From: Parasponia andersonii
Lineage: Eukaryota > Streptophyta > Magnoliopsida > Rosales > Cannabaceae
Length of the DNA: 64,000 nt
Assembly: GCA_002914805.1 (NCBI GenBank)
Contig: JXTB01000125.1
Location: 443,683-507,682, forward strand
Direction of reading: 5' to 3'
A program made the translations under genes and the position numbers. A model generated the notes under the pieces. That model was not told where the DNA came from and did no database searches. It saw only the letters and a program-made list of their open reading frames with translations. This document shows, piece after piece, positions 12,748 through 24,839 of the stretch; position 1 is the stretch's first letter; each line of letters opens with the position of its first letter.

Positions 12748-13470
12748 GGCCTTTACCCATCCTTGAGAAGGAGGGAACTAGTAAACTGATTTAATTACGG
12801 AAGCCCAACAAGGATGAAAATCCAAGTCGAAACTCAATAAGCAAAAGTTTGTCTTAGCAAAATTATTAGCAAGAAATTTATGGAGTTTGCTGACCTTCTT
12901 AACTGAAAACCAAATAAGAACGAGATTCCAGGGCAAAGCTGTAAACTGCAGACTTATCCTAAAACTCAACTAATTAGTTGACCAAAAATTTGAAACTCAA
13001 ATTTTTTTAAAATTTTCTTACCTTCGTCCAAGCCGACATTACACACTTAATGAAAGACCTTTTGATCGTTGATGATATTCTAACATATATTAATAAAGAG
13101 TAACATGAAAAATGGGCATATGGTAGTTTCAAATTGTATCATATAGAGATCTTTCGATATCTACTGAAATGCACAAGTATATCTGAAGTTTATTTTGTTA
13201 AGTAATATTGATTTTGTACAAACTTACTATTAAGAGTCTTGAGTGGAGTTAAATTGATGTTTGAAGTTGAAAATCTAGACAATCTCAATGTTTGTATTTT
13301 CTTTGAGCTTGGAATATTTTGTGGCATCGAAGATACTTGTACAGTTTTTGATTCGATACGAAACTCACACTTTGTCATTTATGTCATTAGTACTTGATTT
13401 ATATTTTTCTTTTCTTTTTCTGATTTTTTTTCCACTTGAGGACAAGCAAATATTTGAGTATGAGGGTATT
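12748..13470 (+). mobile_element. Ty3-gypsy (Athila-like) 3' non-coding remnant
   Basis: The end of this stretch (TTGAGGACAAGCAA, then TGAGGGTATT) has the form of the region just upstream of the 3' LTR in Athila-type gypsy elements, including a purine tract. No gag or pol is recognisable upstream. A 63-codon minus-strand open frame at 12778-12969 is not a recognised protein. The left boundary is unknown. Fossil. Confidence 0.5.
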
Positions 13471-14760
13471 TGATGAGTGATTAATTCACTCATAAATCAA
13501 GTATCATTTAGCTCAAATAATTGTAAGTTCTCAAATATTTAAATTGGTTTGATGTGCTTTTGCTTTGTTTTTATAGTTCTTATGAATAAATAAGAATCAA
13601 GATAAATTGGTTACAAATATGGACATTTTAATTATTTTAAATGAAAGTTGAGTCCGATACAAAGATCAGGCAAAATGGAGCTAAAATGAAGATACGATGT
13701 CCCTAGGAAGAAAAGCTATCGTGTTAAGTTCCAGAACAAAGAGTGTTTTGGCACTTGAATAGTAGCGCCATAGCATTATCTAGAAATCAGACTTTCAGAG
13801 GCTATAGAGCCACGACACTTGCCAGGTAGAGCCGAGTACTATCCAGCATCCTGTAGTATATTTTTAGCCAGTTTTTAGAGCCAATATAGACTATTAATAT
13901 CATCTGATCGAATAGTTGACATGCCACCTGGCCTAGGTCACCTTGGAGCCCCTTAAATACATTCTTAACCTTCCATAGCAAGTGTTTTTGGGTATTCCCA
14001 ATCTCTAGGATTAACTTTAAGTTGAAGATTAGTATTAGTTAAACATAAAAATTAACAAGCTTAAGCTAAGTTCTCTAAACTACGTGTAGTATGAGCAAGG
14101 CGACACAAGGCCAAGGGAGGCAATGTGTAGTGTGGCCTAACCATGAGTCACCCGAGACCTTTCTATCAGGACTTTAATATATAGACAGTGTTGTAATAAC
14201 TCTTACACTTGTGTACTCTTTGTAATCTAACCATAATCTCAATTATTCTCTACTTTACTTTCATTAATCACATGTCTTATTAATTAATCAGAACACAAGG
14301 TCCGATCCTGAACAACAATGGTGGAGAATTGAAGAGAAAACAGAGCTCAAAATTTATAGAGAGGAAAAAGCTTGAAGCTAAAATTCTTGGAGAGGATCCT
14401 TGAGAGTAACTTGAAGAGATTCAAGATTTGAAGTTTTACCTCCACAAAAGAGTTTTTCTCATCCTCTTTTCACTTTAATCTCATTTGAATTTTGTATTAT
14501 ACTTAATTTATGAATATATTTGGATATATAAAATACTTGTTGAGATTAGTGTTAGATTCTCCTATATTGAATTAATAATTATTTGTTTGGGAATTATATA
14601 ACTTAAACTTTGATTCTATGTCTTGATTTTAATATGTTCTTTGACGTTGTTCTTGAATTTATTTATTCTATTCCATGCTTAATGCTTCTCAACTAATTAG
14701 TTACTAGTTAGATTATTTGATTTCTAGAATTTTATACTTAAAAAAGAAAATTTTAGAAAT
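13471..14760 (+). repeat. Ty3-gypsy (Athila-like) LTR, end uncertain
   Basis: Starts TGATGAGTGATTAATTCACT immediately after a purine tract, as Athila-type LTRs do. Internal words such as GGAGCTAAAATGAAG and GCGCCATAGCA fit the same group. I cannot see a clear terminal CA or a target duplication, so the right end is an estimate. It ends no more than a few hundred bases before the cyclase promoter. Confidence 0.5.
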
Positions 14761-15183
14761 AACCATAGAATTATAGAGTTTGAGAGAATACCAAATCGAG
14801 AGAAAATCGAGAGAGAATGAAAGTGTACCAAATCGAGAGAGAGTCCACAACGGCAAGACTATTTGGGCCGCCTGCTGCGTTGGTGTTGTATATTGCTTCG
14901 TTAATTTATTTGCAAGATTCTTATTTCTAATTATTTTAAGGCTTTACTCATGAAGTGTGCAAAACGTTGAGAATTAAAAAGAAATCTGTTCATTTGATTG
15001 ATTATTTTTTAAATACTCGATTGGCATAAACTGATTGCTACATGGTCCAGTTTTTAATGCCTTTTTTGTTTTATATTCATACTAATGCAATTTCCCACGA
15101 ATTTAATATTGTTGACCACTGACTACACAAAAGTGTGTTTACACGGTACGTGCTTTCCAACATCACTCTCACGATATCAAGTC
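14761..15183. other. Upstream region of the cyclase gene
   Basis: Spacer between the gypsy LTR and the TATA box of the cyclase. It includes a GAGAGAA-rich stretch around 14800-14850 that probably belongs to the LTR. No specific transcription factor site can be assigned with confidence. Confidence 0.4.
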
Positions 15184-15191
15184 TATATAAA
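15184..15191 (+). promoter_or_regulatory. Probable TATA box of the cyclase
   Basis: TATATAAA followed by GGGCGTCCC, about 510 bases upstream of the start codon. A start site near 15215-15225 would give a long leader. A GAG/GTACGTAC donor-like site at 15375-15376 and a CAACAG acceptor-like site ending at 15668 suggest the leader may contain a short intron. Both are inferences from sequence alone. Confidence 0.5.
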
Positions 15192-15704
15192 GGGCGTCCC
15201 ACTATTAGTGTTTGTTATCAGCATATCGTTAAAAACACCTCTATATCTATCTGATTTCTCTCTTAATTTCCCTTCTAAATGCTTTACTCCTTCATTAGCT
15301 AGGGACATAAATATTCCACATATTTATCTAATTTAGTTCGTAGTGACATTTACACGAATTTTGCACTTCCAGGAGGTACGTACTTATGTCATTTTTTAAG
15401 TACTTGATCGTCTAAATTTATGACAAATATACCAGAGTTCCTAACTTTTGTTTTTATTCTCTCTCACCATTACAAAGTTTGCAATTGTCTACATGTCTCT
15501 TTTGATATATACATACATATACACATATATATATATATATGTATATATGTATATATAGACACACAAAAGCTTCCTTATTAATGATGTGTTTTCACTAGAC
15601 ATAAGAATGAGTAGTTATATTTTCTGCCTATATATCTATATGTCATTATGTTGAATGTAACGCAACAGAAAAGAATCAATTTTTGAAGAAGAGAAGAGAC
15701 AAGC

Positions 15705-18700
15705 ATGTGGAGGCTTAAGATAGCTGACGGGGGAAATGACCCTTACATATTCAGCACAAACAACTTTGTGGGAAGGCAGATATGGGAATTCGATCTGGAG
15801 GCCGGCACGCCTGAAGAGCGAGCGGCGGTGGAAGAGGCCCGCCTTAACTTCTACAACCACCGCCACCAGATCAAGCCTAGCGGCGATCTCCTATGGCGGA
15901 TGCAGGTATATAGCTAGATTATTCTACTTCTGCACTTTTCATGCTGCAAGCTTTATTTTCTTCTTAATGTTAGATGGTATTACTATAACTAATTTTTTGG
16001 AAAAAGGGGACATGGAAAGTAGTCGAATATTGACCTTATAATATCATGGACTAAGGAAAAATATCTCCGGTTCTACATGGACTATATGGTTATGGTTTTC
16101 CTTCTTTTTGTTCGATCTTTTCCCACTACCTTAAAAGTTTAATTTGATCTGGTAATTGTACTAAGGTAGATTTTACCTAAAAAAGTTAAGGAGTGGGGTC
16201 AATTTATCACTACCACGTGTACATGACTCTTGAAACCTTTATTAGTCATATGAATAAATAACTGACATAAAATAAGGCCACTTGTTTTTCTTTCTTAATG
16301 GGGTAAAAGACGTTGGTACATGTGATCAATTACACTGTAAAAATCGAAAGTTGGTGCCAGTTTAGGCCAGCATATATGTGGAGTAGACAATTACTCTTGT
16401 CTTGATAGAAAAAGATAATATTCATCTTTATATGCTGGCCGATATTACTACATATGATAAGAGAATATTAGTTATACTTATAAATTGAAAAATGCAACGT
16501 GGCTTATGAGACTTACCACTAAATTTATTTGCGAGTTTCATAAATGATGGATCTATTACTGTGTGTTGTCTCATATATAGCATTTTTCTAATTAGGTAAT
16601 TACAATTTATGAAGCGAGAGTTTACTATATACAAATTTACACTTGGATAGTCTGTACTATCACACATGGTTGATACCAATTTCATTTGTTATTGTATTGA
16701 ATTTCTTCTAATTAATGACAGATTTTCGTTACTCAAAAAAAAAAAAAAAGCGATATAGGAGAGCATTCACAAAAATAACCACTTTTTGAGACACATTAAA
16801 AAAGTCCTCTGTTTTGTTTTCACTTATGTCTTGTTGACCATTAAAAAATCATTTTTAATCTCGATTTGTTAAAAAGACATACATGAGTAACAAGAGAAAA
16901 AGACATAAATAAATATTCAAAAGAAAAAAAATAACGGAAAACAGACAAACACGAGAAGGGTATTTTTTATATTAGGAGTCAAAAATTGACAAAATGATCT
17001 ATTCCGCAAGATTTGATTCATATTTTGAGTTACATTTAAAGGGGAATTACAAGAGAGAGAGAGAGAGAGATAGAGAGAGAGAAAGAGAGAAGGGAAAAAA
17101 AAAAAAGAAGAAAGAAAGAAAGACTTAAAATTTTTCTACTCCGATGCTGTAAATTTTATCTATAGTTACTGCTACTTTAAATTTTACTTTAGTCTTTTTT
17201 TTTTTTTTCTGATGGTCTTGTTGTTATTATAAAATATGCACCATGCACGAATGCAGTTCTTGAGAGAAAAAGAGTTCAAAGCAACAATTCCTCCGGTTAA
17301 GATAGAGGATGGTGAGGTGATCTCATACGAAAAGACCACAGCAGCATTGAAGAGGGCAGTCCACTTCCTATCAGCCTTGCAAGCCAGTGATGGGCATTGG
17401 CCTGCTGAAAATGCTGGTCCATTATTCTTCCTTCCTCCTTTGGTAGATTATATATTTGCATTCTTTTTTAATTTATTTTTATTTTAATGTATCACTGTAA
17501 ATCACTACAAGTGATGTGTATCATTGCGACGTGTGTTGATAAAAATGGACCCATCTAGTTCTGTTTTTTTTTTTTTTTTCTTTTTTTCCTTCCATTGATC
17601 TAGTGGCCTTCAACTATTAGAAAATTAACTAATCTTTGCCACATGTGTAGGTCATGTGCCTCTACATTACAGGCCACCTTAATACCATATTTACTACGGA
17701 GTATCGTAAAGAAATTCTTCGCTACATATACTATCATCAGGTGCACACATATATATTTCTTCTATATTGATCATCAAATGGGACAAAGTAAACTCCTTAT
17801 ATATATATATATATATATATCAAAGCTCATATTACACTGTTTTTCAGAACAAAGACGGTGGATGGGGATTGCACATTGAGGGTCACAGCACCATGTTTTG
17901 CACAGCTCTCAACTACATTTGTATGCGAATACTAGGAGAAGGACCTGATGGTGGTCAAGGCAATGCTTGTGAAAGAGCAAGAAAATGGATTCTTGATCAT
18001 GGTGGTGTGACTTACATACCCTCTTGGGGGAAGACTTGGCTTTCAGTACGTATCAACAATTACTAATTAACATTTTAATTGTGTTACCTCCTTTGGAAAA
18101 TTCCTCATGTATTGTGAATATTAATAGATTTAATCCATGTACTATTTTTCCTTTTGTTAATTCTAGATACTTGGTCTTTTTGATTGGGCTGGAAGCAACC
18201 CGATGCCCCCTGAATTTTGGATTCTCCCTTCTTTTCTTCCTATGCACCCAGGTAATTTGCACATTTCATCTTTAAGTAAATAATCAAATCTAAAGCTTAT
18301 CCCTTTTTGATCCTAATCAATATGAATTGGAAATTATTTCTATATTTTGTTGGATACATAAATAAATGGTTTGGTTTGTTAACTTATGTCTTGATCCATT
18401 TTTTTCCTAAATATGCAGCTAAAATGTGGTGCTATTGTCGAATGGTTTATATGCCAATGTCATATTTATATGGAAAGAGATTTGTTGGTCCAATCACACC
18501 TCTCATTCTACAATTGAGGGAGGAACTTCATACTCAACCTTACAATAAAATAAATTGGAAGAAAGTGCGACATTGTTGTGCTAAGGTGAATTAAACAATC
18601 CGTAGTATGTTACATATGCACATATGTTGATAGTTTGTACATTTATAATTGACATGTGTTTCTCAAATTATTGTAGGAGGATCTATATTACCCCCATCCT

Positions 18701-21207
18701 TGGGTACAGGATTTGCTATGGGATAGTCTTTACATATGTACTGAGCCTCTTCTGACTCGTTGGCCCTTAAACAAATTGATTAGACACAGAGCTCTACAAG
18801 TAACAATGGAGCATATTCATTATGAAGATGAGAATAGTCGATATATTACAATTGGATGTGTAGAAAAGGTGATCTGTTATATGGAGATCATGAATAAACA
18901 AAATATTTGTTTTAGGTCACGCAACACTAGTTAATTTGCTTTTTTAGTGGCCCATGTTGCTTAATTACATGCGTGGAACAGGTATTGTGTATGCTTGCTT
19001 GTTGGGTCGAAGATCCAAATGGGGACTATTTTAAAAAGCACCTTGCTAGGATCCCAGATTACATGTGGGTTGCTGAAGATGGAATGAAGATGCAGGTAAC
19101 TACTTACATCACATAGTTTCCTTTTTCCCTTCACATGCATAAATTCACTTGTGGAATATCTAAAAGAAGTAAAGTAGTTTTGATACTGAGATCAAAAAAC
19201 CATGCCTCGATATTGCAGAGTTTTGGTAGCCAGGAGTGGGATACTGGTTTTGCCATTCAAGCTTTGCTTGCTAGTAATCTCCATGATGAAATTGGATCAA
19301 CTCTAGCAAGAGGTCATGACTTCATAAAGAAATCTCAGGTTAAAGACAATCCTTCTGGCGACTTTAAGAGCATGTACCGCCACATTTCTAAAGGGTCATG
19401 GACATTTTCTGATCAAGATCACGGATGGCAAGTTTCTGATTGCACTGCAGAGGGTTTGAAGGTATAACTTTGGTCAAATGCTTTCAATGGTTCAAGCTTC
19501 ATCCATAACCTGATTGGTATCTCTATCTCAATCTTATAATTTTACAGTGTTGCCTATTGTTCTCGTTGATGCCACCAGAAATGGTTGGTGAAAAGATGGA
19601 ACCTGAGAGATTTTATGATTCCGTTAATGTTCTACTTTCTTTACAGGTAAGAATTTACTTGCATACTTGATTTGATACATATACGTGTTTTTCTCTAGCT
19701 TATAATTAATCAGTAAAACATATCAAACATGTGTTACAAACTATTTAATAATATTAATTTCATACGTATATATAGTTTCAGTTAACTCCATTTTGAACCA
19801 TGAAAACAGAGTAAGAATGGTGGTTTAGCAGCTTGGGAGCCAGCAGGAGCACAAGAGTGGTTAGAGGTAAACACGTAAATAACTTGATACAACATTTTCT
19901 CAGATCCTTTCACTTTGATTGAGTATTTACTTTCTTTTTATTTAAGTATTCAATATGATTTAAATTCACTTTGATTGAGAACTTACTTTTTTTTTTTAAT
20001 TGTTATTATTCAATATGATTTAATTTCAGATACTTAATCCAACTGAATTTTTCGCGGACATTGTCGTTGAGCATGAATACGTAGAATGCACTTCGTCAGC
20101 AATCCAAGCTCTGGTTTTGTTTAAGAAATTATATCCCGGATATAGGAAAAAGGAAATTGAAAATTTTATAACAAAGGCTATTCAATTCCTCGAAGACATA
20201 CAAATGCCTGATGGTTCATGGTAATTAATATTATAATCTCCTATAATATCACTAAGTAGATTTACCTTCTCTTTTTTATTTATCATGGAACTATATAATT
20301 AGTATTTTATGAACATATTTCATATGAAGGTATGGAAATTGGGGAGTTTGTTTCACATATGGCACATGGTTTGCCCTTGGAGGATTATCAGCTGCTGGCA
20401 AGACTTACAATAATAGTCCAACTATACGTAGAGCAGTCGATTTTCTACTAAGAACACAGAGAGAGGATGGTGGTTGGGGTGAGAGTTATCTTTCGTGTCC
20501 AAACAAGGTAACATTTTGAACATTACCAATACCGTTTTATTTGAAGTAGTCTTGAATAAGTTCACCCTCCTAATTAGTTTCTTAATGTATAAGTAAACAC
20601 AAGAATTTGGAATTACTATTTTTTTTAACTTGACTACTAAACGACTGCTATATATAATCTAATGAAATTATTATTTTTGTACTTGTGTTGATTTAGGAAT
20701 ACGTACCTCTTGAAGGAAATCGATCAAATTTGGTACACACTGCATGGGCTATGATGGGTCTAATCCATGCTGGACAAGCAGAGAGAGATACAACTCCTCT
20801 TCACATGGCATCGAAACTGATAATTAATTCTCAAATGGAAGATGGTGATTTTCCACAACAGGTAAATGTATCATTATTTAACAATATATTATGGATACGA
20901 GTATAATATGAATTATAATTATTAGATTGAAATCTAACCTTTCATAATAGTTTCTTCGTTAATAAAAAGTAAAAAAGTCCAATGGAAAATAAAAAAAATT
21001 ACTTTTGTATTCACTTTCGTATATATACCTATATTATATCGAATTTGCTCATACTTTGTAATTATATTGTCTTCTAACCAAAATCAATAATGGCAGGAAA
21101 TAACGGGAGTTTTTATGAAGAATTGTATGCTACATTATGCAGCATATAGAGACATTTATCCACTGTGGGCTCTTGCAGAATATCGCAAGCGAGTTCCATT
21201 ACCTTAA
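15705..21207 (+). CDS. BAS: Oxidosqualene cyclase, beta-amyrin synthase type
   Basis: It cyclises 2,3-oxidosqualene to a pentacyclic triterpene, most likely beta-amyrin, as a monotopic ER membrane enzyme. Fifteen exons, all GT-AG: 15705-15905, 17257-17442, 17651-17740, 17848-18045, 18167-18251, 18419-18585, 18677-18868, 18982-19095, 19219-19461, 19548-19646, 19810-19866, 20030-20220, 20330-20507, 20697-20861, 21097-21207. They join in frame to 758 residues, the usual family length, starting [11 protein letters not shown] see MWCYCR at 256-261 (beta-amyrin type; lupeol synthases have MLCYCR, cycloartenol synthases MWCHCR), the catalytic DCTAE with Asp485, Cys564, Trp612 and Phe728. QW-type repeats lie near 100-115, 593-608 and 641-657. 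The C-terminus is [12 protein letters not shown]. No stops or frameshifts. A mixed amyrin synthase is the main alternative. Confidence 0.95.
15906..17256 (+). other. Cyclase intron 1 (long, with a GA microsatellite)
   Basis: At 1351 bases it is much longer than the other introns, which are mostly under 250 bases. It ends in a GA-rich run (17051-17092) and a T-rich tract before the acceptor at 17255-17256. The short open frames inside it on both strands show no family resemblance. No inserted transposon was recognised. Confidence 0.85.
17051..17092. repeat. (GA)n microsatellite in cyclase intron 1
   Basis: About 40 bases of GA repeats with a few interruptions, followed by an A-rich run. Likely length-polymorphic. 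Confidence 0.85.
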
Positions 21208-21437
21208 GTCAATAATCTATATAACGAAGTGATAGGTATACACATGTACTGTACATGTCCAATTTCATGACGATATATTTGTACGGGCCATGATCATCAC
21301 CTGTCAATTCTGCAACTACAGAGGAAGTCGCCAGACAACTTACTCCAACTTACTCCAACCGTCAATAGTTGGGGTAGCACTCATAAGAAGCTAAACACAG
21401 ATCAATAATTCAAATGTAATTCTTGTTCTTTGCGGAG

Positions 21438-21443
21438 AATAAA
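21438..21443 (+). terminator. Probable polyadenylation signal of the cyclase
   Basis: AATAAA about 230 bases after the stop codon, in AT-rich sequence. It is the best candidate for the 3' end signal; the 3' end would then lie near 21460-21480. Confidence 0.5.
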
Positions 21444-22106
21444 ATACAATATATAGATTCTGTGACAAAAAAATGTGTATAATTCTGTAGTGAGTATTGT
21501 GAATTGACTTAAGATTTCAAAGAATTCAATACGAAAGAAGGAAACGCGTTTTTGTGGGCCAATAGAAATAAAAAGTACTCAACAATGAATTGAGAAACCA
21601 TCATAGAAAGCAATAAGCGTATTCAATATTTTCCTCCTTTCCACATTGATTTTGCTAATTGATTTTTGGACGACAGGGATACATAAGTAGTAAAAAGTGT
21701 AGAACGTTGACTCTCTCAACAATTAATTGCGTATTTAACACTTGTGTATTTTGTTCGCTTTTCCTTTTTGGTTCTTTTACACTAGGTGTTTTAAAGTTTA
21801 GTTTAGATTGTATGTAATATGTCCATATTCAGAAAGTTTGAGAGGACTCCCAAAAGGGAAATAATAAATCATATAATAATAATAATAAGAGGGAGTGGGG
21901 TTACTAACATTACGCGTCCAAGAAAGGTGATCATAACATAGCACTATAGGAATAAATGTTGTATTTCTTTGACTTTTTTCTTTTTTTTGGTACTCTTGTG
22001 AAAGTAATTCATTATTGGACTCCAGGTGGCTCTAATTAAGTGCCTCAATTTGTAGGGTGCGTGCATTGCTGTACTAATAATACTTCTATAACTTTTTTTT
22101 AAGTAG

Positions 22107-22210
22107 AATTTAACTAATGATTACTATTTTTTATCAATTTAACATACGTATTCTACTAAGATTTGAACTCTAACTTTAAATTCATACACATTCTTCAAAT
22201 TTTGAACCAA
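22107..22210. repeat. Dispersed short repeat, copy 1
   Basis: Contains TTAACTAATGATTACTA and TATTCTACTAAGATTTGAACT. Related copies lie at about 23340-23410 and 23731-23810 in the same orientation. The family is unknown to me. Confidence 0.5.
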
Positions 22211-23339
22211 CTGAACTAGTTCTAATTAGATACTTCACATACAGCTCAGTCGTGCGTTGCATTGGATATATCATACATATTTAGGAAACAGATGTATATA
22301 CACGCTATACGCTCCTCACACTTTTAATAGCGTTTACATACAAAGTATCTCTAAAGCGTAGTGTAATATATATATATATATCAGTTTATTACTTTGTAAT
22401 TCAAATGTCGACAAATTAATTAATCAATCAATTAGCCGTGGCCAGTTGAATTTGGTGACTGCAAAAGTAAAGTTAGGCGAAAGCTTTTATATAAATTCGT
22501 TAAAGTTTCCTTAAAAAAAAAAATCGTTAAAGTTCCCTTTATTATTTAGTTGCTTTCTATTAGTATATATAATATAATAACACTACTAAAAGAGTCGGTT
22601 TGAACTTTGATGACGTTGTAGTTAATATGGGGTCTAACCTTGACAGATTTACACAAGGAGCATTACGAAGTAGGGCTAGCAGGGTTGGCAGGGTTGGACT
22701 AGATTATACTATTGTGGGATTACAAGATTAGAGATAAAAAAAAAAAAAAAAAAGTGTTTAGGAGTGTGAGGTCCATGAGAGGCCCAGACCGGCTTAAGGG
22801 AATCAGGGTCCTTAGGCAAAAATCGATAAATATTAAAGTACTAAATAAATCTTATTTATAGACAAATAATCTTTCTATTTAAATTTTATTCTCCATGTAA
22901 ATTTTTGTTTATTTATTTCCTACAAATATTATTTTTCTTTTTCTTTCTTATAACTATGTATTTCTCTTCTGAAATTATTTTCTCCATAAAATCAAAGGAC
23001 TACGTAGTATTAAAAAAACTAGGAGTCGTTTCTTTTTTTTTTTTTTTTTTTCTCTCTTAAGTCTAGCATAGTTTTAAAATGTCATAATATTCAAAAATTG
23101 CATATTAATTACCAATAGGCAATAGGTTTCTCTTTGACAGAGATCCCATAATCATATTAGGTGTCGTAGTTTGAAAGAAAAAATAAGAATTAATGGAAGA
23201 AGAAATATTAAATATTAAAAGAGAATAATGAAATTGAAACTGCCACCATGTACCAAAGTAGATTTCTAAGTAAAAACTAAATAAATAACGATGCATATAA
23301 TTTCTATAATTGTATTAATTTTTATTTTTTAAAAAATAA

Positions 23340-23410
23340 AACTTAATTAATGATTTTCACTTATTATAAAAAAAAAAAAACTCATATAATCGAACTCTTG
23401 ACCTATTCTC
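23340..23410. repeat. Dispersed short repeat, copy 2 (most diverged)
   Basis: Contains TTAATTAATGATTTTCACTT and, after an A run, ATAATCGAACTCTTGACC. It is the weakest member of the three-copy set. Confidence 0.35.
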
Positions 23411-23730
23411 CGCCGGTATCATCCATTGAGTTAGTTACAATAGACTATAATTTTATCCATTCTTATTTCACCTACACAGAACACATACATAAATATAGAT
23501 ATTTATATTGAGTCTAAAAGTAAAAGAAAAATGTTAAAAAAAAAAAAACCCTCCGATATAGAATTTCAAATTATGCCAATTTCGTCTATACCCTTTTTTG
23601 TTATATACGGTTGGGCCTCATTTTCGTTATTATAATTTTTAATAACTAACATAAAAGTAATGTTTATCTTTAAAACTGTCCAAAAAAATAAAAGGTGAAT
23701 ATGTTATTTTTTTTTTTCTAAAATGGAGGG

Positions 23731-23810
23731 CTTAACTAATAATTACTACTTACTACAAATTTAAAAGAAAATAACACACATATTCTATCAAAATTTGAAC
23801 TTCTAACCTC
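23731..23810. repeat. Dispersed short repeat, copy 3
   Basis: Contains TTAACTAATAATTACTACTT and TATTCTATCAAAATTTGAACT, collinear with the copy at 22107-22210. Confidence 0.5.
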
Positions 23811-23897
23811 CCTAAAATCACTCACACGTTCCGTCTCTTAGCCGTCCCATAGCTAAGATAGACAGGTTAGTTAGGTTAGTTAAACAGAACATAACAT

Positions 23898-23900
<3 letters not shown>

Positions 23901-23928
<28 letters not shown>
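23901..23928. repeat. (AT)n microsatellite
   Basis: A run of about 14 AT units, followed by more AT-rich sequence up to the hairpin at 23966. Confidence 0.85.
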
Positions 23929-23965
23929 CATATATTATATATAATATATAAATGGGGCCTTCCCA

Positions 23966-24010
23966 GCTCAAGGGCCACACGCAAGTGCTTCACTTGCCTT
24001 GGCCTTGAGC
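23966..24010. repeat. Perfect-armed hairpin in a GC-rich island
   Basis: GCTCAAGG pairs with CCTTGAGC near the outer ends and GCAAGTG with CACTTGC inside, leaving a three-base loop and small internal bulges. The surrounding 80 bases are markedly GC-rich in otherwise AT-rich DNA. It may be the core of a foldback or MITE-like repeat. No protein or RNA family is recognised. Confidence 0.65.
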
Positions 24011-24139
24011 CAAGACACCGTGAGCTCCCCCCTTACTGACGTGGAATATTTAGTTTGCTCACGACATCTAAAACTTTTTTTAGATTCATTTCGTTTTCTA
24101 TTTTTATTTATTTTTTAAACAGAAAAATAGAAAGTTTTT

Positions 24140-24461
24140 TGAAAGTTTGCTTGGTTACCTTGTTTTTGTTTTTTGCTTTTAAAAATTGTTACCAAAAATT
24201 TCAAAAAAAGTAGTAACAAACAATTTTTAATACCTTTATTTTTTTAAACAAATTTCAAAAACAAATGAACATATAAATATTTATACACAAGTATATATAT
24301 ATATATATACACACACAAATATAAGTATATATGTCTTTCTCTATCATTATTTGCACTTTATTATTTTTGGAAATAAATAATAAAATAGAATTTGTCAAAC
24401 ATGTTATTTGTTTATAAAATTTGAAAATCAAAACAAAATTTTTACATCCAAGCAAGCCCTA
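24140..24461. mobile_element. Possible MITE with degenerate inverted ends
   Basis: The left edge (AGTTTGCTTGGTTACC) and the right edge (CATCCAAGCAAGCCCT) are inverted versions of each other over a core TTGCTTGG. The inside is AT-rich with no coding content. The match is short and no target duplication is clear. Confidence 0.3.
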
Positions 24462-24839
24462 CCTCTACGGCTTTTCATTACTGATCATGATTGCGGCGGG
24501 CCTCATGGTCATTTATCTCCAATATCCAACTTCCAAAATCAAGCCATATAATCACAATTTTAATGATAAAGATTTGAAGAATGTCTCCGTCACTCGTGAC
24601 TCATGTATGTTGTTATTTTTTTTCTCTCTCAAAACTTTGGGTTAAAAAATTAGCGAGTTATTTTGTCTATCATTTTGCTTTCTAGTAAAGACTTTATGTA
24701 AAGACACTCGGCCAAACGAGTACATCCAATGTAATGCTAAATTACTATGCTAATGTTATACATAGTAAAAAATTCTTCCTCCAATAAACTGCTACTTCTT
24801 TTGTCACTACTAAAAATTTCTGCTATTATAGCGTATGTA

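Larger units (their letters stand above)
21481..24804. other. Intergenic repeats, no gene
   Basis: Low-complexity and repeat-derived DNA between the cyclase and the first CACTA element. It contains three diverged copies of a short dispersed repeat, a poly(A) run near 22737-22753, an (AT)n run at 23901-23928, a hairpin at 23966-24010 and a possible MITE at 24140-24461. The small open frames present show no family resemblance. Confidence 0.55.

Noticed and set aside
12778-12969. 63-codon minus-strand open frame
   Set aside because: No family resemblance, no splice context, and it lies in gypsy 3' debris.
15736-16041. 101-codon open frame overlapping cyclase exon 1
   Set aside because: A shifted-frame shadow of exon 1 running into intron 1.
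17443-18676. Separate small genes suggested by open frames in the cyclase introns
   Set aside because: Each is an exon of the cyclase reading into its flanking intron, or intron sequence without any family resemblance.
23966-24010. tRNA or microRNA gene at the GC-rich hairpin
   Set aside because: No tRNA boxes or cloverleaf, and the stem is shorter and more bulged than typical plant microRNA precursors.
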